Below are positions 43,401-55,201 of a stretch of 64,000 bases of DNA, one piece after another. The stretch is from the NCBI GenBank assembly GCA_963675135.1, contig OY776120.1, positions 15,962,001 to 16,026,000 on the forward strand, read 5' to 3'. The notes under the pieces are model-generated. The model did not search any database, had not been told where the DNA came from, and saw nothing but the letters and a program-made list of their open reading frames with translations. This DNA is from Galeopsis tetrahit. Its lineage: Eukaryota > Streptophyta > Magnoliopsida > Lamiales > Lamiaceae. The position numbers were made by a program, and so were the translations under genes. The stretch's first letter is position 1; every line of letters begins with the position of its first letter.

Positions 43401-43952
43401 CATCACTCTCGTCTTTTGAAGCGTGACTGAGTCATAGCTTCCAGAGACACCAAGCAACATCTTGCTTGCAATGTCGAGTAGAGTCTTGTACTTCTCCAGA
43501 AGTTCCTTCCTCTTTACAGCTGGGATTTTTCCATCTCGACCCAATTTCAATTTCCTTCCACAGAAGATACTCAGATATCTTAATTCTTGCCCTTGAGCAT
43601 AGTTTTCCACATCAATCGATCCGGATGGCAATTTCAAGTGTTTCAACAAAGAATCACGAGTGATCTCCACTCGGCTTCTACCAATAAACGCCTCAATAGA
43701 GTCGCCTGTTCTAGTAGCGTTGGCGTAGAACTCCAACACTTCTTCCTCCAATACAACCTCTGGAAATGACTCCAAATATGGTCTCAAACCACATCGGCAG
43801 CATTTCATCAAAATCTCTTTATTGTCTTCAGTGTGGTTGCCTTTGAAGAACACTGATCCTTCAACATGCACCTTGCCTTTTGATGCGTACTTGCCAATAT
43901 CAAATCTGGCCTGCATGTTAGTTCGGACATCGAAAAGCGAGACAATCGACAT
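40476..43952 (-). pseudogene. Env-like gene of E (about 1,158 codons, one frame, three stops)
   Basis: All parts are in a single frame from ATG 43952 (MSIVSLFDV) to TAA 40478-40476. It is interrupted by TAG 43118-43116, TAA 42473-42471 and TAA 40601-40599 only. N-terminal conserved domain (VFFKGNHTEDNKEILMKC, SRVEITRDSLLKHLKL, VMAAIYDGITEGNWYKLF); acidic and Ser/Thr-rich linker; second domain (YYPMCLREKRMRAK, FEKLLRICTW, DWEMEQKE); two LC8-like motifs, GVQTD (42113-42099) and GIQTS (42059-42045); coiled coil with DEAKKGEE; basic stretches (VKKQKIDDE, KKKVGKHIRR); C-terminal domain (VKLQWELDHWIVRKFG). No signal peptide at the true start and no membrane anchor. Function unknown; called env-like by position. 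Confidence 0.88.
41251..41270 (-). other. Internal purine tract within env-like gene (E)
   Basis: On the element strand GATGAAGCC precedes AAAAAGGGGGAAG. GATGAAGCC is the exact reverse complement of GGCTTCATC, which precedes the 3' PPT at 40298-40311. The tract codes DEAKKGEE. Confidence 0.85.
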
Positions 43953-44833
43953 AGTAGTAGGGTTGATTAAGAGCGAACAGTTCGTATGTGCAAGAAATCG
44001 ATTGCTTGAGAGTAGGAGTGTTAAGAAAAACGTGAGAAGAGTAGGGTGCAACTGTTGGGTTTTGTTAAAACTGATTTTGTGAATCAACGGTCAAGATTAA
44101 AGAGATTGATCCAACGGTTGAGTCTTTTGGAATTCAGTTACGGAATTGAGAATATTACGTGATTTGATATTGTAAATTTTGGAATCCACCTTTCCTATTG
44201 GTTAGGACAGAGGAGAGTACTCATCTGACCTAATGTAGTAGGGTTTGGCGCGAACTGGGTGTATACACCTCATTAAAAGGGAGTGTATAAATCCAATTCT
44301 AGGGTTTACCAATTTTCACATTATCAATTTACAATAATACTCTTAATTTGTACTGATTAAACACTTAGAATATTTGAATTATAAGAACACTTATCTTGTC
44401 TGTTCGAGTCTATCCAGAACAGACGAGTAGACTAATGCGCACCAAACGAGTTCCCCCTTCGAATGTGCTTGTCTATTCTGAATGTCGAACGACTTCATGT
44501 ACATATCTTATCTTGTGCGACGTATGAGTGTAGGTACAAGTAGAGTAGAATAATTTAAAATGAATATCAATCTAAAGCAATAGTCAAGGTTTTCGAACAA
44601 GATGACTTTTACCAAACTTAAGAGTCAACATAAGGATATTTAAGAAATCATAGATTCCCCCTTAAATGTTTATTCCCTTAGTGTTACCCTCAACTTTACC
44701 AGCTTCCTCATCGAGGTTGTTTGGTCATCTTGTCTGACCTTGTATACCTGTCTGTTGAGCGAGTAGACGAGTGCTCTGTTTCAGTGATCTTGTCTCCTTA
44801 TTTCTTTGATGTACCTGTCTGGTTAGTACATAG
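43953..44833 (-). other. Gap between pol and env-like gene of E
   Basis: About 0.9 kb, no gene seen. It contains the post-pol purine tract TTAAGGGGGAATC (44653-44665) and repeated words GACGAGTAGAC and CTTGTCT. Confidence 0.6.
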
Positions 44834-47800
44834 CTATAGGCAAGTAGGTTCTAGATCAATTAGTCCTAGACTAATGCATAATTCATAAAAACGAGCCTCA
44901 GGTAATGGTTTTGTGAAGATATCAGCTCTTTGAAAATCAGTATGAATCTTTTCCATGCGAATATCCTTCTTTTCTACATGATCACGTATGAAATGATGTT
45001 TCACATCAACATGCTTACAACGTGTGTGCAAAACAGGATTTTGTGTAATGGCAATGACACTATTACTATCACAGAAAATAGGAACATTTGATTCATAAAT
45101 GTTGTAATCTCTAAGCTGTTGCATGAGCCAAAGTAGTTGACTACAGCAGCTACCAGCAGCCATATATTCGGCTTCGGTAGTAGAGGTATCCACACTAGTC
45201 TGCTTTTTTGAAAACCATGAAATGAGTTTTGTGCCTAAGAATTGACAAGAACCAGATGTAGATTTCCTATCTATTCTACAGCCACCAAAATCAGAATCTG
45301 AGTAGCCACTTAGAGATAAATCATCATTTGAAGGATACCATATACCACGATTGATGGTTCCTTTCAAATATTTTAATATCCGTTTAGTGGTTTCCATATG
45401 AATTTCTTTTGGATTAGCTTGAAATCGAGCACATACGCCAATAGAAAATGCAATATCAGGTCTACTAGCAGTCAAGTACAGTAATGAACCAATAAGACCA
45501 CGATAATATGTTTGATCAGCACACTTACCATGTTCATCTGGATCCATCCTGTATGTAGGTAGCATAGGTACTCCAGTAGACTTGCATGTCTTGATACCAT
45601 ACTTGTCTAGTAGATTTCTAGTATACTTTGCTTGATTTATGAAAATCCCTTCAGGGGTCTGTTTTACTTGAAGACCAAGAAAGTAATTCATTTAACCCAT
45701 CATGGACATCTCAAATTTACTTTGCATGAGTGTTGAAAAACTTTCACTCGGCTTTTTGTTAGGTGAACCAAAAATGATATCATCTACGTAAATTTGGACG
45801 AGTAAAATGTCTTTCCCTTCTTGTCTTCTGAACAAGGTTCTAACGACCTTGCCCTTAGTAAAACCATTTTCTAATAGAAAGAAAGAGAGAGAGAGAGAGT
45901 ATCATACCATGCTCTTGGAGCTTGCTTTAGTCCATATAAGGCTTTCCTCAACCTGTACACCTGGTTGCATTTGACTTCGAAACCTGGGGGTTGTTCAACA
46001 TACACTTCTTCCGCAAGAATACCGTTAAGAAATGCACTTTTAACATCCATTTGATATACAGTAAACTTCATATAGGCAGCATATGCAAGGAACAATCGAA
46101 TGGCTTCTAGTCTAGTAACAGGAGCATAGGTTTCATCATAGTCTATGCGTTCAGCTTGTGAATAGCCTTGGGCTACTAGTATAGCCTTATTCCTAACGAC
46201 TACATCATTCTCATCTTTCTTGTTTTTGAAAATCCATCGTGTTCCAACTACATTATGATGTTCCGGCCTATCGACAAGTTCCCAGACGTCGTTTCGAACA
46301 AACTGGTTCAACTCGTCTTGCATAGCAATGATCCAATTACTATCAGCCAATGCCTCTTTAACAGTGGTAGGCTCGATAGAAGAGAGGAAACAACACCAGC
46401 AAAACATAGATGGACTAGGCTGTTCTTGTGACTCAAAGAGTTGTCGTCTAGTCTTCACACCAATAGTAGAGTCACCAATAATATTTTCAGTATCATGCCC
46501 AGATTTCCATGTTTTTCTATTCTTAACAGGAATACTATCATCATCTACCTCAGGTATAGCATCATGCATTTCAACATCATTTGTATCAATAGATTTAATA
46601 GGAGTAGAAGAGTCAACTAGAGTAGGGATGTCAACTGGTCTAGTAGACTTACCTTGAGCACTTACCTTCTCGTTGTCATCAGACTCGAGAGCTTTCATGA
46701 ATTGATTGTAGGCTTGAACGGATTCATATACCTCTGATTCTTTGTCAGATTCGATCGATAGATCAGTCACTTTCTCACTGATCTTGTCGGCAGACGAGTC
46801 CTGTCGAGATTCATCGAAAACAACATGGGGTGTTTCTTCCACACAAAGAGTAGAGTAGTTGAATACCCTAAATGCTTTGCTAGTCGAGGAGTATCCTAAG
46901 AATATCCCCTCGTCTGCTTTAGCATCGAATGCATTCAACTTGCTCTTCCCATTGTTATGGATGAAACACTTACAACCAAATATATGGAAATATGAAATTC
47001 TGGGTTTTCTACCTTTCCAAACCTCATAGGGCGTCTTGCCTAATACTTTGTTGATCGCACTTCTGTTCTGTGAGTGCCATGCAGTGTTGATTGCTTCAGC
47101 CCAAAACTTTTGAGGAGTTTTGTATTCGGCTAGCATGGTTCTACAGGCTTCCTTGAGAGTTCGATTCCTTCTTTCAGCTACACAGTTCTGTTGTGGCGTC
47201 CTAGCTGCACTAGTAAGGTGCTGGATACCATGTTTAGCACAAAAATCTTGGATATAGCAATTAATGAACTCAGTTTCCTTGTCACTACGAATTTTGACAA
47301 TAGACTGGTTCTTCTCAACTTGTAACTTCTTCAACAGATCAGGTAGAAGAGTTTATGTATCACTCTTCTTGTGTAGGAAGACTACCCAAGTAAACTTAGA
47401 ATAGTCATCTACAACAACAAGTGTGTACCTTCTTCCATTCAATGTTGGAGGAGTTATCGGACCATAAAGATCCATATGTAGTAGTTCTAGGACTCTACCT
47501 GTTGAGAGAGTAGGAATTGACTTAAAGAAACCTTTTACCTGTTTACCTTTCTGACAAACATTGCATACATGTGATTTGTAATAAACTTCGTTGGGTAAAT
47601 CTTCCACTAGGTAATCTCTTGCAATCTTATTAATTACCTTAAAGTTCATGTGGCAGAGGCGTCTATGCCAAAGCCAACCGAGCTCTTTAGGGTTCTTAGT
47701 AAGTAGACAAGTATCCCTTGGACAGCTGTTCCAATTCACAATGTATACACTACCTTGTCTTATGCCGATGAGTAGGATGGTGTGAGTCCTTTTGTCAATG

Positions 47801-48110
47801 ATCTCACACTTGCGGCTTTTAAACTGCACCTTGTATCCACGGTCACAAAATTGAGAAACAGATAGTAAATTATATTTTAAACCTTCCACGTAAGATACAT
47901 CTTGTATCTCTACGTCTCCATTCCTGATGTAACCAAATCCTTTCGTGACAGCAGTGGAGCTATCACCAAATATCACTTTTGGTCATTTCTGCTCATGGTA
48001 ACTCGATAAGAGAGCCTTAGTACCAGTCATGTGGTGCGAACAACCACTATCAATGTACCAAGTTTCTCCTACTGAGCCACCTTTCTTATACAAGTCAAGT
48101 CGACCCTGCA
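44834..48110 (-). pseudogene. pol: E pol: protease, integrase, reverse transcriptase, RNase H
   Basis: Protease active site IDSGCSHHMTG (about 48056-48024); pre-integrase domain (WHRRLCHMNF, CNVCQKGKQ); integrase residues in [15 protein letters not shown] (E where sisters have G) and the NCVAERRNR block; reverse transcriptase ([27 protein letters not shown]); RNase H (GYSDSDFGG, TTEAEYMAAGS). Breaks: TGA near 47978, TAA near 47352, an expanded CT run at 45878-45899 that shifts the frame inside the reverse transcriptase, and TAA near 45692. Non-functional. Close relative of K at 61294. Confidence 0.92.
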
Positions 48111-48681
48111 ATGAAGATATTCAATAATTTAGGTACCCATTTTGTTTATTGGGGTCCTGGAGGGTTAGTCGAGTTCAAAGGAATCCAAATATACATCGGA
48201 GTCCTGAACAAGTTTGATCTCTTAAGCTTCCTGCCATACTTGTTAAAAAATAAGACCTTGTTGTCCTTATCTGGCCTATCATTCGATTTCGGGTCTACTC
48301 GTCTGAGATAGCCTTTCGACTTAATCTCTACTTGAGCAGGCGCTAGTGTATGATAGTCAGAATAGGGCTTGTATGCATTAGGTCCATATGGTTTATAGAC
48401 GCGTTTAGGTCTTTCCTCACTTATGATATCATATGACAAAGGTGGAGGATATAGGACAGGTTGTGTACGATATTTTGGAGCAACCTTCCTAGGCCTAGAC
48501 GAGTAGAGCTGAGACTGCCTTATGAAAGGAGGTCTAGGCTCTTGTCATCTAGTCTGTACTTGTCTAGTACTCGTCTCCTCAGGATACCAATCCTCGTATC
48601 TGACCTGGTTGGGTCGTCCACGATTAGTGGTCCTTTGTAGACTAGTTCTAAACGGAACAGGCTTGTTGTTAACATTCTTCT
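48111..48681 (-). pseudogene. gag: E gag, C-terminal tail, cut by F
   Basis: Reads LYPPPLSYDIISEERPKRVYKPYGPN and then a basic tail with SNLFRTPMYIWIPLNSTN, matching A's gag end (16558-16900). In-frame stop near 48515. The right end is F's LTR at 48682. The gag stop TAA lies near 48148-48146, as in K. Confidence 0.8.
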
Positions 48682-50057
48682 TGTTGGTCCCAAGTTGAGT
48701 TAAGATTAAGTAAGCTAAGAAAGTCTAGAGGGGAGGGGTGAATAGACTTTCAAAAATCTTTCAAAATATCAGAGTTTTAATGCGGAATAGTGTTCTGAAT
48801 AGTACTGTTCTTACTGGTCAGATCAGTACTTCCAGTTTCAGTTTATACTCAACTTTTAATCAGATCTTTACTTAGTAAATTCTACTGTTCTTAGTTAAAC
48901 AAATATCAAACAAATATCAAACAGAAAGTAAAGAACACAAGATTTATAGTGGTTCGACAAATGTCTACATCCACTCTCACAACTCCAGTTGTGAAGTTTT
49001 ATTAACTCTTCCTTCTTGAGTTTCTTGTGGCTTAAAGTCCCAAGATTAAGACTGTGATCTTATCGATTACACTTCCAAGTGTATCTTCGATCGACTAGTA
49101 ATTTCACAAGTAACTAGCACACTTGTTTACAACAACACAAACTTTAAAATGAAAAGTAAAACTTCTCTTGAATAGCCTTTGAGTTCTTCTCTTCAATTCA
49201 GTGGCTCTTCTCAGTTTCCTTGATCTCTTCAACTCTGTGAGTTCTTCAAATTGCTTTGTAGACTTGCTCTTGAATGCTTAAGATCAGTAAAATGCTCAGT
49301 CGTCTTCAGTAGTAGGAGATCATACAGTATTTATAGAACTTAGTATGACAGTTAGCAGTTTGTGAACTAACTCTCAACTAACTCTAAAACTGTTTTTGTA
49401 ACTTCTTCTTGTAACTGACTTTGTAACTTCCTTCTTATTCCAAGTCAGCATCTCTTCAATAAATCTTCAGTTACACCTTAAATAAGTTTTCCAAACTTAC
49501 TCTTCAAACTTACCAACTCAGCACAGTAAACTACTCTTCTTAGTCTTACTGTTCTTAGTCAGTCAGCACAGTTCTTCAAAACTGTTCTGCACTTCTCCAG
49601 AATTCTTCTAAGCTTCTCTTCAACTCTTCTTGAAGTCTTCTTATTCTGAAGTAGTCTTCTGAGTCTTCCATAGTCTTCTGATCTTCTTCTAAACTAGTTA
49701 TAATCTACTGTTCTGAACTTTACAATGCTGAATATAATAGAATACAACTTTACAAATATAAAACCTATCTATACATCAACTGAATTATATACAGATGAGT
49801 ACATCTAAGTCATATTCTATAAGTTGTCTATACAATACAAAACATCAGCTTAGTTCCTAACAGTTCTTATATCAGATTAGTAACACACTAAGATCAGTAA
49901 ACTCAGATTCAAATATCTCATTAAGATCAGTAAACATATTTCATATAACACATTTACATCAACATATAATCACATATCATTAACTTCAAGTTGCTTTTGG
50001 CCATCAAAACATACAATCATCAAATAGAACATTGTTTCACAGATTCATATCCCAACA
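48682..50057 (-). repeat. F 3' LTR
   Basis: 1376 bp, TGTTGGTCCC to ATCCCAACA on the plus strand. TATA box 49328-49335, U5 inverted repeat 48720-48750. Interior is diverged from both A and E and rich in CTTCTT and CAGTA words. Left target duplication candidate CTTCT (48677-48681). Confidence 0.93.
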
Positions 50058-50072
50058 ATTTCCCCCTTTTTT
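50058..50072 (-). other. F polypurine tract
   Basis: AAAAAAGGGGGAAAT on the element strand, directly before the LTR, preceded by GGCTTCAT. Confidence 0.9.
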
Positions 50073-50273
50073 ATGAAGCCAAAACTACTTAAACATAATC
50101 AGATCAGTAGTTAAGATATATGGTTAACTGTAACAATTCATCAATTCAACATCAGAATAGTATTCACATAAAACCAAATATTACACATACTTCATATAGT
50201 CACAAAAATATCAAAATGAAGAAAATAAAGATAAGGTTAAGAAATGTTATCTTGTGAGCTTAGTCCTTCTTCT

Positions 50274-53200
50274 TCAATCTTCATTTGGTATTCTGAATGC
50301 CAAATACATCCGGTTCTTGATTTCCAGCATGTGCTTGTGATCTGTAATACCTTCATCTTGAATAATTTTTGAAATGATGTTTCCAACCTCTTTCAGATTA
50401 GGTTCTCCATTCTCTAATCTTGGAGGTTCCCATACTGGTTCTTCAGGACATAAAATCTGAATGTTTGCACCAGCAGCTAACAACAAAACATCTTCCCAGA
50501 AGATTCTTGCAACATTCATCATAAAGTCTTCAAAATCAGCATACTCATCCTCTTTAGTAGGATGATCACCAAACTTCTTCACAATAAAATTTGCAATCTG
50601 CCACTTCTTCTTAAGATTATTCCAATATTCCAAATGTTCATCATCAACAATAAATTCTATGTAATTCTCATTAAGAACACCAACAACAGATTTAGATTTC
50701 ATTTTCCTCTTTAATGCAGCAACTCGATTATCAAACTTCTTTCTTGCAGCTTCTGCATCTTTCAACTTTTGCTTTCTAATCTGTTCATTAGCTTTTCTTT
50801 TCTCAAACAATTCAGCTTTCTTCTTAGCTAGCAACTCATTATGTTTCTCAACAACTTCAGCCATCTTCTCATCACTTGGCCTACTACTAGCAACAACATG
50901 CTTCAGCTTACTCCTACATCTGGTAACTCTCCCAGACTCTTCAGCTTCTTCTTCATCTTCACTCAAAACTAACTTTCTTTTCCTTTTTCCAGATGAAGAT
51001 TCAGCAATGTTCTTTTCAACAGTTGCTATGACTTGAGTTTCAGCTTCAGAAGACTTCTCATGTTTTCTGAGATTTGCAATGTTCTTTTTCAAACTAATGA
51101 TCTCTTCTTTCAGATCATCCATACTCTCTTTTAATTCATCCTGACTTACAACTAATTGAGCTTATTGAGTTTGAGTCTGCTCCATGACCTTCATGACCTT
51201 AACTTCCCCCTTTTTGGCTTCATCCTGCCATTCCTTCAAGGGTGTTATGAGCAGCTCAACTTTTCTTTGCAGATCAGTAGACAATTTCTTTTCTTGTAAT
51301 ATATGCAGATCATAGATTTTGGACATTGTGTGATCTATCACTTGCTCATACGAACTTGTAGCAGTTAACTTCTCCAATTTCTCAGTAGCCTCTTGAAATT
51401 GTTTCAAAGTAGCTTCCAGCTTGCTTTGCAACTCTTCATTAAGCTTTTTCAACATTTCAAAGCTTGAGCTATCTGGAACTGTGTCAGTAGGAACAGGTCT
51501 TACTGTTTCTTGAACATCATCAAGCACAGTATTTTCAGCAACTTCAATAGGTGTGCTTTTCCAACTCATCAGCACCCAAAGAAGGCTCCTCTATGACCTT
51601 AGTTTCTTCAATTACAACTGTGTTCTCAAACACCTCAGTTGCATTGGTATCAGCTTCATAATCAGCTTCCATTTCAGCTTGATTATCAAACTCTTCAACA
51701 TCAACATCCTCAGCACCCAAATTGACATCAGAATCAACATTAGCAACAACAGACTTAACCATAGAATACTTACATCCGGTTAACCTTTCAATCAACTGAA
51801 TAACTGAATCCAATGTGAATAATTCTGAACAAGATTGAACACCTGCAACTTCTCTGTGCTCTTGTTCCCAATCATGAAAAACAGATAAACCTCCCAAGCC
51901 TTCTACTACAACCAACAACTCTTTCAATCCAATCCTTCTAAGATATACCCAAGTACCTATCCTTAGAAGTTGTTCAAACACCATAGAGCTGTCATCTAAT
52001 CCATGAAAACATTTCAGAAGTGCATTTCTCAGTTTAAACCTAATCCTTTCTTCCTTATCACACACAGGATAATCCATAAAAAATACTGAATTTGGTTGAA
52101 TAACCTCAGTTTCTGGAGATTGAGGAGATTTCAATAGGTTTAGAGGCAGGTATATGTTCATGCTCAGTAGAGTGATCATGAACTGGTTCAGGGGAAAAAT
52201 GAGGAGTGGAAATATGTTGAGGACTAGACTGGGGAGTGGCATAAAAAGAAGTGTTCTGAGTAGGTGAGGGTGGAGTGTTCTGTCAAATAGGAGAGTAGTG
52301 TACTGACTCCTCAGAACAGGTTGAATCTCGATCAATGGGTTGGGTTTGAAATGGAACAGAATTTGATGGAATAGGAGTAGAATCAAGAATTCTCCTAGGT
52401 CTAGTAGTACTAACCTCTTGATCTTCAGAGCTGTCTCTCACCACAGTTTCAATAAACCTTACTGTGTGCTCTACTGAGGATTTAGCAGACCTTCCTATTC
52501 TTAATCCAGAACCACTAGGATCATGCTTTGCCTTGGTTCTTCTCTCTGGTTGATCATCATCAGATTTGTACATAGAAGCACCAGATTCTTGAGCTTCTAG
52601 TTCTGGCAGAGGTAACACCAAAGGATTCTCTTGTTCATAACGAACAGATTCCTTTTTCATCAAGAATTTCCCTTGATGGAACTTCTTAGGATTACTCCAA
52701 TACGCTTTCTTAATAACAATCTGAGGCAACAGAATGCTCAGCTTGTTTCCGAACCCTAATTTCGATTTGATTGAAAACTCTTCGGAATCCTCATCGAACA
52801 GAATCTTTTCCTTTTCGCTTAGCAATCTTTCAAGAAAGAATCCTTGCCAATCACCTTGAACACGGTCAATTATTGCTGCCATGATTCGAATTTTCAAATT
52901 TGATAGAGCGTCTTGACTGTGATGTTGGCCTAACAAACACTTTCCAGCAATATCCATCAAATATTGAAGTCCAGAGGGAAGCACAACTTTCTTCAGATTG
53001 AGTAGAGTTTCTGGTTCTTCACTTGTCCATCTACCCACACACTCTTTTTCTTCTCCGGCTTTGTAGTTTAGAATATCAACTGGTCCTTGGGGTAAATCCA
53101 ACATAACCTCAAGAATCTCTCGAGTTATTTCGACCTTGTGCCCGGACAGCATTGAACGAACACCATTGTTGTCACCTTCGAGCTGTAAAAAGAATTCCAC

Positions 53201-53416
53201 TGCTTCGGGTTCATACACATTGAGTGGGTATGATTCAAGAAATTTCCTGAGACCGCTTTCTTCACACATGGTCAGAATAGCTTGTTTTTCTGGACAATGG
53301 CGACCATTAAAGTAGACTGCATTTTCTACAAAAATGCCCTTTTCACGCATCCAAAATCCAGAATCAAACGTTCCTACGACTTCATTAGATTCGCTCAGAA
53401 CATTAATAATTGCCAT
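50274..53416 (-). pseudogene. Env-like gene of F (about 1,048 codons, two shifts, one stop)
   Basis: ATG 53416 (MAIINVLSESNEVVG) opens the conserved N-terminal domain (VYFNGRHCPEKQAIL, HKVEITREILEVMLDL, DIAGKCLLG, RIMAAIIDRVQGDWQGFF), 377 codons open. Shift near 52280; the second domain (DYPVCDKEERIRFKLRN, EQLLRIGTWVYLRR, DWEQEHREVAGV) is in another frame at about 52110-51544. A second shift near 51560, then a coiled coil with DEAKKGEVKV, a TAG-type stop near 51162, a nuclear-signal-like GKRKRKL and the C-terminal domain (LKKKWQIANFIVKKFG, ending MYLAFRIPNED). Same order as in A and E. Function unknown. Confidence 0.87.
51203..51221 (-). other. Internal purine tract within env-like gene (F)
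   Basis: On the element strand GAAGCC then AAAAAGGGGGAAG (preceded by GAT), coding DEAKKGEV. Homologous in position to the tracts in A, B and E. Confidence 0.85.
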
Positions 53417-54640
53417 TTGTAGAAATGTAGAATTCAGATTTGAATCAATTTCGTGTTATGAGTTTCCAGAAATGTAGAAGAAATGTACTCGTAAAGAAGA
53501 TGAAGATGAAAGTGATCGTGTTTGATAAATTTAAAACCAATCTAGGGCGTGGATTGAGTTTATTTTCACGATGAATGGTTGAGATTAAGTCTCGAAATTC
53601 GTGATTAATCAAATTGTTCATATTCTAGTACCATTCTTATTTCTTGGAGCCAATTTGTGTTTGATAAATACACCATAGCAATTAGGTTAAAAATAGAGGA
53701 GTATACTCATCTTCTCTATTAGTAATCTAAAAGATGAGCAGTTTTTTACTTAGAGTATTCTAAGGCAAAAGACTGTTCTGATGCATATCAGCACAGTAGT
53801 TTCCAAAAATATTTCACTTCATTCTCTTACTTGTATATAAAGAAATTTACTTATCTGGATCAGCTGAGTAACTTTTGAATCATCAGATCAGTTGTTGGGG
53901 TCAGCACAGTAGTACTTCAGATCAGTTCCCAACTTTCCTGATTTCTCATTTTTGATATCAGCACAGTAATCCTCAGATTAGTACTGTGTGTCAGATCAAT
54001 TCTCTCTTCTGTAGACAGATTAGTAGTAATCAAATCTTTCTGTACAGTTTAATCAGTAGTCATATTAGTTCTGTAGAATAATTGAATTTGAAGTCAGATC
54101 AGTTCTGTAGACAAAGAAACTTTGTAATCAGATCAGTTCTGTAGACAAGTCAATGTTATTAATCAGAATAGATTTGTAGACTGATATAGCCTGTAATCAG
54201 ATCAGATTTATAGACATATCAAATCTGTAATCAGATCAGTTCCCCCTTCAGTGGAGAACTCCTCTTCTGTGCCTGTTTCACCTTGGTAGAAGTGTTAGAT
54301 CATCATATATAAGTGTAAAACAGTACAGGGTAGTAACATAATAATTAAATCAATGATCACATCAAGATTTATGCTAAAGTGACTTAGTGTTCTGAGTCAA
54401 CAAAAGGATCTTTTAAGAAATCACAGATTCCCCCTTAATGTGTGTTCTCAGTGTCCCTCAGCTTTACCAGCTTCCTCATCGGGATTAAGGTGACTTTAGT
54501 AACCTTGTTAACTATTTTGATAAGTGTAATGGTCTGACATAGGATTGTGTCTTCTGAATTTAGGCTTTTGATGTACTGCTCTTAGTTTCTGCTTTATCTC
54601 CTTTTGGTATAAGATCATTACCTAAAATGTTAGTGCAGTT
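53417..54640 (-). other. Gap between pol and env-like gene of F
   Basis: About 1.2 kb with no gene seen. It has an AT-rich 5' part, degenerate repeats with the core AATCAGATCAGTTCTGTAGAC at about 54040-54245, and the post-pol purine tract at 54426-54438. Confidence 0.6.
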
Positions 54641-55201
54641 CTATATACATATAGAATCTATATCTATCAACCCTAAGCTAATGCATAACTCTCTAAATCT
54701 CACTTCAGCCAATGGTTTTGTAAAAATGTCAGCTCTTTGAATATCAGTATGAATCTTTTCCATCCTAATATTTTTCTTTTCCACATGATCCCTAATAAAA
54801 TGATGTCTAATGTCAACATGCTTGCATCTAGTATGTAGAACGGGATTTTGTGTGATGGTAATGGCACTATTACTGTCACAATATATAGGTACATTAGATT
54901 CCACAATATTATAGTCTCTGAGTTGTTGTATTAGCCAAAGAAGCTGACTACAACAACTACCTGCAGTCATATATTCTGCTTCAGTAGTAGAAGTTGCCAC
55001 ACTTGTTTGTTTCTTTGAAAACCAGGAAATGAGCTTAGTTCCTAAGAATTGACATGAACCTGAAGTAGATTTTCTATCTATTTTGCAACCTCCAAAGTCA
55101 GAGTCTGAATAACCACTTAAGGATATATCATCATCTGCAGGATACCATAATCCTCGATTAATGGTCCCCTTTAGATATTTCAATATCCTTTTGGCAGCTT
55201 C
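54641..55201 (-). pseudogene. pol: F RNase H and end of reverse transcriptase, cut by G
   Basis: Open from the G junction to the stop at 54641 ([69 protein letters not shown]). This part is undamaged, but the 5' four fifths of pol lie beyond G. Confidence 0.92.

Larger units (their letters stand above)
38979..48681 (-). mobile_element. Sirevirus E (minus strand), left and central part, interrupted by F
   Basis: 3' LTR 38979-40297, PPT, env-like gene 40476-43952, gap, pol 44834-48110 and the end of gag 48111-48681, where F's LTR cuts in. The rest of gag and the 5' LTR must lie right of the window or be lost. A sister copy of its gag-pol (K) is at 61294-64000. Confidence 0.88.
48682..55201 (-). 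mobile_element. Sirevirus F (minus strand), left part, interrupted by G
   Basis: 3' LTR, PPT, env-like gene, gap, RNase H and the end of reverse transcriptase, cut by G's LTR at 55202. The remainder lies beyond G, outside the window or lost. A third Sirevirus family, distinct in LTR and env-like sequence from A and E. Confidence 0.9.

Noticed and set aside
40476..43952. A true envelope glycoprotein gene, or a crop-virus entry gene
   Set aside because: No signal peptide at the supported start, no membrane anchor, no Cys-rich ectodomain, and nuclear-signal-like stretches are present. An apparent hydrophobic start further upstream (44087-43953) lies before the conserved Met and is not shared with A or F.
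51544..52386. A 280-codon protein with a hydrophobic N-terminus in F
   Set aside because: Its first about 90 codons are a shifted reading of the acidic/Ser-rich linker; only from about 52110 does it match the conserved second domain.
53700..54300. A CRISPR-like array because of repeated AATCAGATCAG words
   Set aside because: Units are degenerate, with no constant spacer length; the context is a plant retrotransposon.
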